A DNA stretch of 6,013 nucleotides from an uncultured Succinatimonas sp. (GTDB lineage Bacteria > Pseudomonadota > Gammaproteobacteria > Enterobacterales > Succinivibrionaceae), in assembly GCA_937880335.1 (NCBI GenBank), contig CALFLJ010000022.1, positions 1 through 6,013 on the forward strand, read 5' to 3'. Position numbers and translations under genes: made by a program. Position 1 is the stretch's first letter. Each line of letters opens with the position of its first letter. Positions 1-6,013 of this stretch are shown one piece after another. The notes under the pieces are model-generated. The model made no database searches. It was not told where the DNA came from and saw only the letters and a list, made by a program, of their open reading frames with translations.

Positions 1-1512
1 CTGATATGCGGTATTTGATGTAACTTCTTCATATGGATAATTGATCTTCTTGATGAAGTCCATTATACCTTCTTCTTTGTCGCCTAAATTAAATCCACAT
101 AATACAGAACAGAATTCCAAGCCTGTAATACGGAAATGGAATAAAGTAATACTATATGAATCTCCTAAGGTTTCTAAGAAACGATTTAGTGCGTTAGAAG
201 TAGCAGGAAACTCAAATAAAAATAGTTTTTCATTTAGCTTCTGGTAAGGATGACCTCCAACCATATAACGAACATGATCTTTGGCAATCGAATCATCTGT
301 AAGATCTGTTACAAGATAACCACTCTTCTTTAATGACTTAGAAATTTCATTAAGTTCCTTTTTACCCTCAGTAAGTTCTACTGAGGCAAAAACACGAGCT
401 CTATCATCAGCGCTATAACGATAACTGAACTCAGTAACCGTTCTTGATCCTAAAGCTTTAGTAAAGTTTAAAAAGGCACCTCTTGCTTCAGGAATTTCAA
501 CAGATAGAATTCCTTCTGTCATTTCGCCAACATCACATCTTTCTGCAACAGTACGTAAAGTGTGGAACTTAACATTTGCTCCTGACAATATAGCAACATG
601 ATTCCCAGACTTTACATTATGTTCACGTACATATTTCTTAAGACCAGCTAATGACAAAGCTCCAGAAGGCTCTGCAATAGCTCTTGTGTCATCAAAAATA
701 TCTTTCATTGCTGCACAAATTTCGTCATTTGAGCAAGTTACGATGTCGTCAAGATATTTGCTTAAAACTCTAAAAGTCTCACTTCCTGCTTTTCTTACAG
801 CTACACCATCTGCAAAATGAGAAACATAACCTATATCAACAGGCTTGCCTGCTTTTAAGGCTGCCTGCATACTAGCGCTACCTTCAGCTTCTACACCTAT
901 GACTTTAATTTCAGGAATCAAGGTCTTAACATAAACAGCAATTCCGGCAGCTAATCCACCACCACCTATCTGAACAAAGATAGAATCGATTTTATCAAGT
1001 TGTCCTAATATTTCGTGCGCAATGGTTCCTTGACCTGCAATAACGTCAGGATCATCAAAAGGCGGAATCATCGTTAGACCTTTCTTTTTAGACAAGGATA
1101 ATGCATAAGCGTATGCTTCATCAAAGCTATCACCGTAAAGAACAACCTCTGCTCCAAAGTGACGAACAGCGTCTACCTTAAGGTCTGGAGTCGAAGTAGG
1201 CATAACAATAACAGCCTTCATCTCCAATTGCTTTGCTGATAAGGCAACACCTTGAGCATGATTTCCTGCAGATGCTGTAACAATACCTGCCTTAAGTTGA
1301 GCCTCAGACAGGTTTTTTATCATATTATATGCACCTCTCAATTTAAAGGAATGGATCTTTTGATAATCCTCTCGCTTTAAATGAACCTCAACTCCAAGTC
1401 TATCCGAAAGGTTATCTAATTTTTGTAGGGGGGTAACTTTTACCAAATCGTAGATACGCGCAAGAAGTATCTTTTGCATATATCCTTGGGCATCTAATAA
1501 TTTTTCTGCCAT
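1..1512 (-). CDS. ilvA: Threonine ammonia-lyase (threonine deaminase), biosynthetic, 3' end cut by window
   Basis: PLP enzyme that deaminates L-threonine to 2-oxobutanoate and ammonia, the committed step of isoleucine synthesis, in the cytoplasm. The frame is open for 504 codons from the ATG at 1512 and runs off the window. The catalytic domain has HSFKLRGAY with the presumed PLP lysine K57, TASAGNHAQG, the phosphate-binding GGGGLAAG loop and LSGAN. Two ACT-like regulatory segments follow (about residues 325-410 and 420-500). By recall of E. coli IlvA (514 aa), the offset is a constant 5 residues, so only about five codons are missing. The start is fixed by an in-frame TAA just upstream and by AGAGGGA (1528-1522) 9 nt before ATG. 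It lies 32 nt after ilvD, so it is probably cotranscribed. The two regulatory segments imply feedback inhibition by isoleucine, unlike short catabolic TdcB. F460 stands where E. coli has Tyr465. Confidence 0.96.
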   Translation of the reverse strand, partial: MAEKLLDAQGYMQKILLARIYDLVKVTPLQKLDNLSDRLGVEVHLKREDYQKIHSFKLRGAYNMIKNLSEAQLKAGIVTASAGNHAQGVALSAKQLEMKAVIVMPTSTPDLKVDAVRHFGAEVVLYGDSFDEAYAYALSLSKKKGLTMIPPFDDPDVIAGQGTIAHEILGQLDKIDSIFVQIGGGGLAAGIAVYVKTLIPEIKVIGVEAEGSASMQAALKAGKPVDIGYVSHFADGVAVRKAGSETFRVLSKYLDDIVTCSNDEICAAMKDIFDDTRAIAEPSGALSLAGLKKYVREHNVKSGNHVAILSGANVKFHTLRTVAERCDVGEMTEGILSVEIPEARGAFLNFTKALGSRTVTEFSYRYSADDRARVFASVELTEGKKELNEISKSLKKSGYLVTDLTDDSIAKDHVRYMVGGHPYQKLNEKLFLFEFPATSNALNRFLETLGDSYSITLFHFRITGLEFCSVLCGFNLGDKEEGIMDFIKKINYPYEEVTSNTAYQ

Positions 1513-1544
1513 ATATTAAAGTCCCTCTAATTTTGAACGATCTC

Positions 1545-3359
1545 TTACTCCACCTTTATCAGCGCAAGCTTACCAAATGCTTTTAATGCAAATGAAATTT
1601 CTCGCTCTCTATTTTTAGGTTGCCAAGCTTTTTTACCTAAAGACTGCATGATGGCACGGCGTCTTTGTAATTCTTCATCACTGACATTCATGCTGATAGT
1701 ACGGTTTGGAATATCAATAGCAATAATGTCATTCTCCTCGAGAAGACCTATATTTCCTCCGTTTGCAGCCTCAGGTGAAACGTGACCGATAGAAAGACCA
1801 GAAGATCCTCCTGAGAAACGACCATCAGTTACAAGTGCGCACTCCTTACCTAAGCCTACTGACTTAATATATGATGTAGGATACAGCATTTCCTGCATGC
1901 CAGGACCACCTCTAGGACCTTCGTATCTAACAATAACTACATCACCAGCTTTTACTTTACCACCTAAAATACCTTCTACAGCTTCTTCTTGAGATTCAAA
2001 TATTCTAGCTGGTCCTACAAATTTCAGAATAGATGAATCTACTCCAGCTGTTTTAACAATACAGCCATTCTCTGCCAAATTACCGTATAAAACAGCAAGA
2101 CCACCATCTTTAGAATAAGCGTGCTCAAAATCATGAATACACCCGTTAACACGATCTTTATCTAAGCTACTTACATAATTATCTTGAGAAAATGCCTGAA
2201 TATTATATTTACCGCCAGCACAAGACTTATAGAATTTTAAAATCTCTTCATCATTAGAATTTAAAATATCGTACTTATCTATCTGCTCCCCAATAGTTAG
2301 ACCTAAAACGGTCTTGCTTTCATTGTGAATTAGATTATTTTTTTTAAGCACAGCCATAATGTTCATAATACCACCGGCATTATGCAAGTCTTCCATGTGC
2401 CACTGATGAGTTGATGGCGACATCTTGCAAATATGAGGAACATGGCGAGATAAGCTATCAATATCCTTCATAGTAAAGTCAACACCGGCCTCTTGAGCTA
2501 CAGCTAAAATATGTAGAACAGTATTAGTTGAACCTCCCATTGCAATATCTAAGCTCATGGCGTTTTCAAATGTATCTTTTGTAGCAATCGAACGAGGCAA
2601 TACACTTTCATCACCATTTTCATAATAAGCTTTAGCCATTTCTACAATACGATGAGCTGCTTTTATAAATAAGTTTTTTCTTTGTGCATGAGTTGCAACT
2701 AATGATCCATTTCCTGGTAATGATAAACCTAATGCCTCAGTCAAAGAGTTCATTGAGTTGGCAGTAAACATACCAGAACAAGAGCCACAAGTAGGACAAG
2801 CTGCAGATTCAACTTCATTTACAGTTTCATCAGAAACATTTGGTTCTGCCGAAACAATCATTGCGTCAATTAAATCAACCTTGTAGTCGCAGCCCTTCAT
2901 ACGACCAGCTTCCATTGGACCACCTGAAACAAAGATAGTCGGAATGTTAAGTCTCATTGCAGCCATTAACATACCAGGTGTCACTTTATCGCAATTTGAA
3001 ATACAAACTAAAGCATCTGCTTTGTGGGCATTAGTCATGTATTCAACAGAATCTGCAATGATGTCACGACTTGGTAGAGAATACAGCATACCGGTATGTC
3101 CCATAGCAATACCGTCATCAACTGCAATAGTATTAAATTCCTTTGCTATACCACCAGCTTTTTCAATCTCTTTTACAACTAACTGACCTATATCATGTAA
3201 ATGTACATGACCTGGAACAAACTGAGTAAAGCTGTTAGCAACTGCGATAATTGGCTTTCCAAAATCCTCGTCTTTAACACCTGTGGCTTTCCACAAAGCA
3301 CGAGCTCCAGCCATGATTTTGCCTTCGTATGTAACTTTTGAACGGTAATTATTGGGCAT
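1545..3359 (-). CDS. ilvD: Dihydroxy-acid dehydratase
   Basis: Iron-sulfur dehydratase converting 2,3-dihydroxy-isovalerate and 2,3-dihydroxy-3-methylvalerate to the 2-oxo acids of valine/leucine and isoleucine synthesis; cytoplasmic. The protein has 604 residues, against 616 in E. coli, and lacks only part of the C-terminal tail. Visible landmarks are MAGARALW (16-23), NSFTQFVPGHVH (42-53), AVDDGIAMGH (79-88), CISNCDK with C119/C123 (119-125), ACPTCGSCSG with C188/C191/C194 (187-196) and TDGRFSGGSSG (511-521). The FVPGHVH segment has no cysteine where plant and mycobacterial [2Fe-2S] enzymes have TPCN. This points to the oxygen-sensitive [4Fe-4S] E. coli type (inference). I chose the ATG at 3359 because MPNNYRS aligns with E. 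coli MPKYRS and AGGAA lies 8 nt upstream. An in-frame GTG at 3395 would start inside the hairpin. Second gene of the ilvE-ilvD-ilvA cluster. Confidence 0.97.
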   Translation of the reverse strand: MPNNYRSKVTYEGKIMAGARALWKATGVKDEDFGKPIIAVANSFTQFVPGHVHLHDIGQLVVKEIEKAGGIAKEFNTIAVDDGIAMGHTGMLYSLPSRDIIADSVEYMTNAHKADALVCISNCDKVTPGMLMAAMRLNIPTIFVSGGPMEAGRMKGCDYKVDLIDAMIVSAEPNVSDETVNEVESAACPTCGSCSGMFTANSMNSLTEALGLSLPGNGSLVATHAQRKNLFIKAAHRIVEMAKAYYENGDESVLPRSIATKDTFENAMSLDIAMGGSTNTVLHILAVAQEAGVDFTMKDIDSLSRHVPHICKMSPSTHQWHMEDLHNAGGIMNIMAVLKKNNLIHNESKTVLGLTIGEQIDKYDILNSNDEEILKFYKSCAGGKYNIQAFSQDNYVSSLDKDRVNGCIHDFEHAYSKDGGLAVLYGNLAENGCIVKTAGVDSSILKFVGPARIFESQEEAVEGILGGKVKAGDVVIVRYEGPRGGPGMQEMLYPTSYIKSVGLGKECALVTDGRFSGGSSGLSIGHVSPEAANGGNIGLLEENDIIAIDIPNRTISMNVSDEELQRRRAIMQSLGKKAWQPKNREREISFALKAFGKLALIKVE

Positions 3360-3367
3360 ATACAATA

Positions 3368-3372
3368 TTCCT
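3368..3372 (-). promoter_or_regulatory. ilvD ribosome binding site, decides the start
   Basis: AGGAA on the minus strand, 8 nt before the ATG at 3359. No similar motif precedes the GTG at 3395, so the longer open frame is probably not used. Confidence 0.75.
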
Positions 3373-3386
3373 AATATCAATAAATA

Positions 3387-3420
3387 AAAACCCACTGCTT
3401 TTATGGTAGTAGTGGGTTTT
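3387..3420 (-). terminator. Intrinsic terminator-like hairpin between ilvE and ilvD
   Basis: On the plus strand, 3387-3399 (AAAACCCACTGCT) pairs with 3408-3420 (AGTAGTGGGTTTT): 13 pairs, one of them G-U, with an 8-nt loop. Read on the minus strand, the stem is followed by TTTTTATTTATT, a T-rich tract as in Rho-independent terminators. It lies 26 nt after the ilvE stop and ends 27 nt before the ilvD ATG. It could therefore end part of the ilvE transcripts and set how much ilvD-ilvA is made. In the plus direction the T tract is shorter and no plus-strand gene ends here. Whether ilvD also has its own promoter is not evident. Confidence 0.7.
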
Positions 3421-3436
3421 AATAATTAAAGCAGTG
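3393..3436 (-). promoter_or_regulatory. Possible antiterminator pairing competing with the ilvE-ilvD hairpin
   Basis: CACTGCTTT at 3393-3401 is perfectly complementary to AAAGCAGTG at 3428-3436. In the minus-strand transcript, the segment starting 10 nt after the ilvE stop can therefore pair with the 3' arm of the terminator hairpin, excluding the terminator fold. A ribosome terminating on ilvE would probably cover the upstream segment and favour the terminator. The pairing is seen directly; the regulatory role is inferred. The terminator fold has more pairs and a smaller loop, so it may simply win. Confidence 0.35.
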
Positions 3437-3446
3437 ATAAACCTAA

Positions 3447-4370
3447 TTATTTAACAGGAGTTAACCAACCATACTTGTCTTCGACATTTCCTTTAACAAT
3501 ATCAAAGAAAGCATTTTGTAACTTCTCAGTTACAGGACCTCTGTGGCCAGGACCTACCTCGATACCATCAACTGAAGCAATTGGAGTAATCTCAGCTGCG
3601 GTTCCAGAGAAGAATATTTCATCAGCAAGATAAACCATTTCACGAGGGATGGTCTGCTGACGAACCTCATAACCAAGATCCTTTGCAATAGTGATGATGG
3701 AATCTCTTGTAATGCCTGGAAGGAGGCCTGAAGTGAAAGGAGCTGTAAAGATTACGTTGTCCTTTACTAAAAATACATTTTCGCCAGAACCTTCTGAAAT
3801 ATAGCCATTTGTATCTAAAGCGATAGCTTCGGTATATCCATTGTTAGTGGCTTCATTTGCAATCAAAATAGATGATAAATAATTACCGGCAGCCTTAGCC
3901 TCAGTAGGTATAGTGTCAGGAGCTAAACGACGCCATGAAGAAACACAAACTTTAACACCTTTTTTTAAGCCTTCTTCACCTAAATAAGCACCCCAAGGCA
4001 TTGCACAAACCATTGCTTCTGCTTTAGCTCCTTTAGGGAACTTAACACCTAAACCTACAGCTCCCATAAATAATAAAGGACGAATGTAACCATAATCTAA
4101 ACCATTCTCCGAAATAACCTTTTTACAGGCATCCATTATTTCTTCTTTTGTCTGGGCAATAGGAAAGCGATAAATGTGAGCAGAATTAAATAAGCGGTCG
4201 ATATGCTCTTTAAGTCTGAATATTTGAGGACCATTCTTAGTAGCATACGCACGAATACCCTCAAACACAGCAGATCCATAGTGAAGGGCGTGACAGGTAA
4301 CATGAACGTTGGCCTGCTCCCACGGAACGAGCTTTCCATTGAACCAAATGAACTTGGTATTATCGGCCAT
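3447..4370 (-). CDS. ilvE: Branched-chain amino acid aminotransferase
   Basis: PLP-dependent class IV aminotransferase that makes isoleucine, valine and leucine from their 2-oxo acids using glutamate; cytoplasmic. The protein has 307 residues, against 309 in E. coli. It carries FIWFNGKLVPWEQA (7-20), HALHYGSAVFEGIR (27-40), YRFP (67-70), IRPLLF (96-101), PWGAYLG (125-131), TEAKAAGNYLSS with the presumed Schiff-base lysine K159, GYISEGSGENVF (189-200), LPGITRD and FFSGTAAEITPI. The GYISEGSGEN and SGTAAEITP motifs fit IlvE rather than D-amino acid transaminase or PabC. The start has AGAGG (4381-4377) 6 nt upstream, and an in-frame TAA precedes it. It is the first gene of the cluster and the likely first cistron of its mRNA; no acetohydroxyacid synthase gene precedes it, unlike E. 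coli ilvGMEDA. Confidence 0.97.
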   Translation of the reverse strand: MADNTKFIWFNGKLVPWEQANVHVTCHALHYGSAVFEGIRAYATKNGPQIFRLKEHIDRLFNSAHIYRFPIAQTKEEIMDACKKVISENGLDYGYIRPLLFMGAVGLGVKFPKGAKAEAMVCAMPWGAYLGEEGLKKGVKVCVSSWRRLAPDTIPTEAKAAGNYLSSILIANEATNNGYTEAIALDTNGYISEGSGENVFLVKDNVIFTAPFTSGLLPGITRDSIITIAKDLGYEVRQQTIPREMVYLADEIFFSGTAAEITPIASVDGIEVGPGHRGPVTEKLQNAFFDIVKGNVEDKYGWLTPVK

Positions 4371-4411
4371 TTTAAACCTCTTTTAATTCATAAATATTTT
4401 AGTAAAGATAA

Positions 4412-4441
4412 ACTGTCGTGTTTTATGTTTGTCACAGCAGT
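4412..4441. promoter_or_regulatory. Imperfect dyad upstream of ilvE
   Basis: ACTGTCGTG (4412-4420) and CACAGCAGT (4433-4441) form 9 positions of dyad with one G-U and one C-A mismatch around a 12-nt spacer. It lies 42 nt upstream of the ilvE ATG, inside the presumed leader. It could be an operator or an RNA hairpin. The minus-strand TGTGA looks like one half of a CRP site, but the other half is poor. No T tract follows, so it is not a terminator. Confidence 0.3.
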
Positions 4442-4538
4442 TATTATTCCACACCGAGTTTAACACATAGATAATGCATAATTCTGAAATCTATAAAAGC
4501 AACAGAAAGCATAAACATTTATATCGGTTGATATCTTG

Positions 4539-4569
4539 ATTATATCTCAAATAGTGGAACACAAATCAA
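4539..4569 (-). promoter_or_regulatory. Candidate ilvE operon promoter
   Basis: On the minus strand, a perfect TATAAT (4544-4539) lies 19 nt downstream of TTGATT (4569-4564). The spacer is longer than the usual 17 nt, which weakens the call. Transcription would start near 4532 and give a leader of about 160 nt before ilvE. An alternative, GTGACA then TTTATC with 17 nt between them (within about 4435-4407), is closer to the gene but has a poor -10. Confidence 0.35.
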
Positions 4570-4610
4570 TATATGTTCTAGAAAATGAAAAATAAATTTA
4601 GTCTTTTTCT

Positions 4611-4619
4611 TGGTAAAAT
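4611..4619 (+). promoter_or_regulatory. Candidate extended -10 promoter for the acyltransferase gene
   Basis: TGGTAAAAT fits an extended -10 (TGn followed by TAAAAT) 41 nt upstream of the ATG at 4661. I see no convincing -35 at 16-18 nt, which extended -10 promoters tolerate. The region is very A+T rich, so chance matches are common. Confidence 0.35.
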
Positions 4620-4660
4620 AGTAATGTTATTTTTTTATTTAATTTTTTAAAGGGTTTGCC

Positions 4661-5569
4661 ATGCTGGCTTTTTTACCTTCTCCAATTTTATTATTGATCA
4701 ATATTATTTTAATTCCATTAAACTCAGTACTTATTGCTATTCCTATCATGATATTAGGGTTAATAAGATTTTTGCTCCCAATCAAACCTATTATAATTAT
4801 GATAGAAAAAGCAAATTACGTACTTTATATGCTTTGGGTTTTTAATAACCGGCTAATTATCTCCATAACAAACAATATAAAATGGCATATTACAGGCGAT
4901 GAAATTCCTTCAACAAAGAAATCCTGTATAGTTATATCTAATCATTTAAGTTGGGTAGATATTCTATTTATAGCCATGATTTACCATGGACGAATTCCTA
5001 TAACTAAATTTTTTATGAAGCACTCCCTAATCTATATTCCTTTCGTTGGACTTGCCTGCTACGCTCTAGGAATGCCGTTCTTAAGGCGCTATAGTCGTGA
5101 ACAACTTCTAAAAAATCCCCAGCTTAGGAAAAAAGACATGGAGACTACAAAAAAAGTTTGCAGAAATATAGCTCTAGCTCCTACTGCACTTATAAACTTT
5201 ATTGAAGGGACTCGTTATACAAAAGAAAAAGCTTTAAAAGCACGAAGCAGCTACAATCACCTCATGCCACCTAAAGTAGCATCTTTTGCATTAGCTTTAG
5301 GAGAAATTGCAGACAAAATTGATTTTATTTATAACACTACACTTTGTTATCCTGATAACACTCAAAAACCTTTTATTGATCTTCTATTTGGAAGAATAAA
5401 AAACGTTTATGTAAACGTAGAAATAATAAAAACAGAGAAAGAAATGTGTGGTGATTATCTTAATGATAAAGAATACAAGCACGATATAACTATGAAAATG
5501 CGTAAATTATGGCAAGAAAAAGATGCCTATCTAGAAAAGCTTTTAAATGAAATTAAAGAGAAAAAGTAA
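4661..5569 (+). CDS. yihG: YihG-type 1-acyl-sn-glycerol-3-phosphate acyltransferase, membrane protein
   Basis: PlsC-superfamily acyltransferase, expected to move a fatty acyl group to lysophosphatidic acid at the inner membrane and so make or remodel phosphatidic acid. The protein has 302 residues (E. coli YihG is about 310). A long hydrophobic N-terminal stretch (about 8-45) suggests membrane anchoring. Acyltransferase motifs come in order: NHLSWVD with the catalytic H95 and D100 (H-X4-D), GMPFLRR (137-143), FIEGTR (180-185) and MPPK (202-205). The stretches IPFVGLACYALGMPF, LCYPDN, DYLNDK and LWQEKD match YihG rather than the shorter, essential PlsC, so it is probably a secondary, chain-selective enzyme. 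AAAGGG (4649-4654) lies 6 nt before the ATG, the only plausible start. It is divergent from ilvE and apparently monocistronic. Nothing in the sequence ties it functionally to the ilv genes. Confidence 0.9.
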   Translation: MLAFLPSPILLLINIILIPLNSVLIAIPIMILGLIRFLLPIKPIIIMIEKANYVLYMLWVFNNRLIISITNNIKWHITGDEIPSTKKSCIVISNHLSWVDILFIAMIYHGRIPITKFFMKHSLIYIPFVGLACYALGMPFLRRYSREQLLKNPQLRKKDMETTKKVCRNIALAPTALINFIEGTRYTKEKALKARSSYNHLMPPKVASFALALGEIADKIDFIYNTTLCYPDNTQKPFIDLLFGRIKNVYVNVEIIKTEKEMCGDYLNDKEYKHDITMKMRKLWQEKDAYLEKLLNEIKEKK

Positions 5570-5611
5570 CTACTCAGAAACTCAAATTAGAGAGTGAAAT
5601 AGAATCTGCGC

Positions 5612-5655
5612 AACCCCATTTAAGTCTGATACCATTTTATGACTTAAATGGGGTT
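5612..5655 (+). terminator. Perfect 15-bp inverted repeat: terminator of yihG and/or element-end hairpin
   Basis: AACCCCATTTAAGTC (5612-5626) and its exact complement (5641-5655) enclose a 14-nt loop, followed by TTTATTAT. It begins 43 nt after the acyltransferase stop and ends 4 nt before the transposase ATG. It may end yihG transcription, though the T tract is short. It also encloses TGGGG, the only Shine-Dalgarno-like purine run before the transposase ATG. Outside transcripts could therefore fold to hide that start, as known for some other insertion sequences (inference). The true end of the element cannot be placed because its other end is outside the window. Confidence 0.5.
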
Positions 5656-5659
5656 TATT

Positions 5660-6013
5660 ATGGTAAGAATCAAACGTAGCCCAGCAGCATTAAAAATAGC
5701 AGATCTAATCCTTAAAACTATGACAAAAAAAATGCCAAAGATATAAATGAGGCATTAAAGGATGTATTTGGCCCTTTATTTGAGAGGATGCTAAATGCTC
5801 AAATGGATGCCCACCTAGGCTACGATAAAAACTCACAGGAAGAGAGAGCACGATAATAGAAGAGGTGAAGGAGTGGCTTAACAGGCCGTTAAAAGCTCTT
5901 TATAGCTTCGTATTTGTTGATTGTATATATGTCAAAATGAAGAACGAACATGGAGTCGTAGATAATCATGCTGTATACGTTATTCTAGGCGTTGATTATG
6001 AAGGACTTAAAGA
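5660..6013 (+). pseudogene. IS256-family (Mutator-type) transposase, frameshifted and internally deleted, runs off window
   Basis: Remnant of a DDE transposase in three forward frames. Frame one starts at the ATG at 5660 (MVRIKRSPAALKIADL...) and stops at 5744-5746 after 28 codons. A -1 shift at the A8 run (5725-5732) restores NEALKDVFGPLFERML and AQMDAHLGYD, the family's N-terminal signature, until a TAA at 5854-5856. The third frame resumes at about 5853 with IIEEVKEWLNRPL, FVFVDCIYVKM and HAVYVILGVDYEG up to the window end. In IS256-type enzymes, roughly 80-100 residues normally separate HLGY from the EVKEW-NRPL segment. Here they are almost adjacent, so about 250-300 bp appear deleted. 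The D in FVFVD is probably the first catalytic Asp; the other two catalytic residues would lie beyond the window. It cannot encode a working transposase as read. Confidence 0.9.

Noticed and set aside
41..247. Plus-strand open frame of 68 codons.
   Set aside because: It lies wholly antisense to ilvA and has no recognisable protein features or ribosome binding site.
2944..3186. Plus-strand open frame of 80 codons.
   Set aside because: Antisense to the conserved N-terminal half of ilvD; a shadow of its codon pattern.
3360..3395. In-frame GTG-initiated extension of ilvD by 12 residues rich in Leu and Ile (MGFYLLILGILY), which could look like a regulatory leader.
   Set aside because: It starts within the terminator hairpin, has no ribosome binding site and overlaps the good ilvD site at 3372-3368. 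A+T-rich spacer DNA read in this frame gives Leu/Ile codons by chance.
4136..4463. Two open frames overlapping the start of ilvE, one on each strand (4339-4136 minus, 4203-4463 plus).
   Set aside because: Both overlap the clearly conserved ilvE frame and show no family motifs.
4530..4550. TTGA...TCAA palindrome-like sequence over the candidate ilvE -10 region, possible operator.
   Set aside because: Only four bases match in each arm, which is expected by chance in such A+T-rich DNA.
1..6013. Search by eye for CRISPR arrays, tRNA or rRNA genes, riboswitches, toxin-antitoxin or phage-defence genes.
   Set aside because: No regularly spaced repeats, no tRNA-like cloverleaf ends and no unexplained coding frames were seen; the space is filled by the ilv genes, the acyltransferase gene and the insertion sequence remnant.

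Overview
The window is AT-rich DNA from a bacterium, most likely a gammaproteobacterium. All four intact proteins align closely, by recall, with Escherichia coli proteins: IlvE, IlvD and IlvA of branched-chain amino acid synthesis, and the inner-membrane acyltransferase YihG. IlvA keeps a constant 5-residue offset from the E. coli protein from the catalytic lysine to the end of the window. The high A+T content and simple intergenic regions would suit an AT-rich host-associated lineage, but I cannot name the genus from sequence alone.

Layout. From about 4545 down to 1, on the minus strand, runs an ilvE-ilvD-ilvA gene cluster: branched-chain aminotransferase (4370-3447), dihydroxy-acid dehydratase (3359-1545) and threonine ammonia-lyase (1512 to beyond base 1, missing about five codons). 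Together they cover the first step from threonine to 2-oxobutanoate, the dehydratase step, and the final transamination to isoleucine, valine and leucine. The acetohydroxyacid synthase genes (ilvG/ilvM type) and ilvC are absent, so those two steps must be encoded elsewhere. The ilvE-ilvD gap (87 nt) holds a terminator-like hairpin and an upstream segment that could pair with one of its arms instead, a possible attenuation point inside the operon. The ilvD-ilvA gap is only 32 nt.

A 290-nt divergent intergenic region (4371-4660) separates ilvE from a plus-strand YihG-type 1-acylglycerol-3-phosphate acyltransferase gene (4661-5569). It holds candidate promoters for both directions, a weak dyad, and a doubtful 24-codon leader ORF ahead of ilvE.

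The right end (5612-6013) is a decaying IS256-family insertion sequence. A perfect 15-bp inverted repeat lies just upstream of the transposase ATG. The transposase reading frame is broken at an A8 run and again by an internal deletion, so its remains lie in all three forward frames before leaving the window.

I see no clear new biological system. The observations most worth checking are the competing hairpins between ilvE and ilvD, the hairpin covering the transposase start region, and a Tyr-to-Phe change at a presumed effector site of IlvA.
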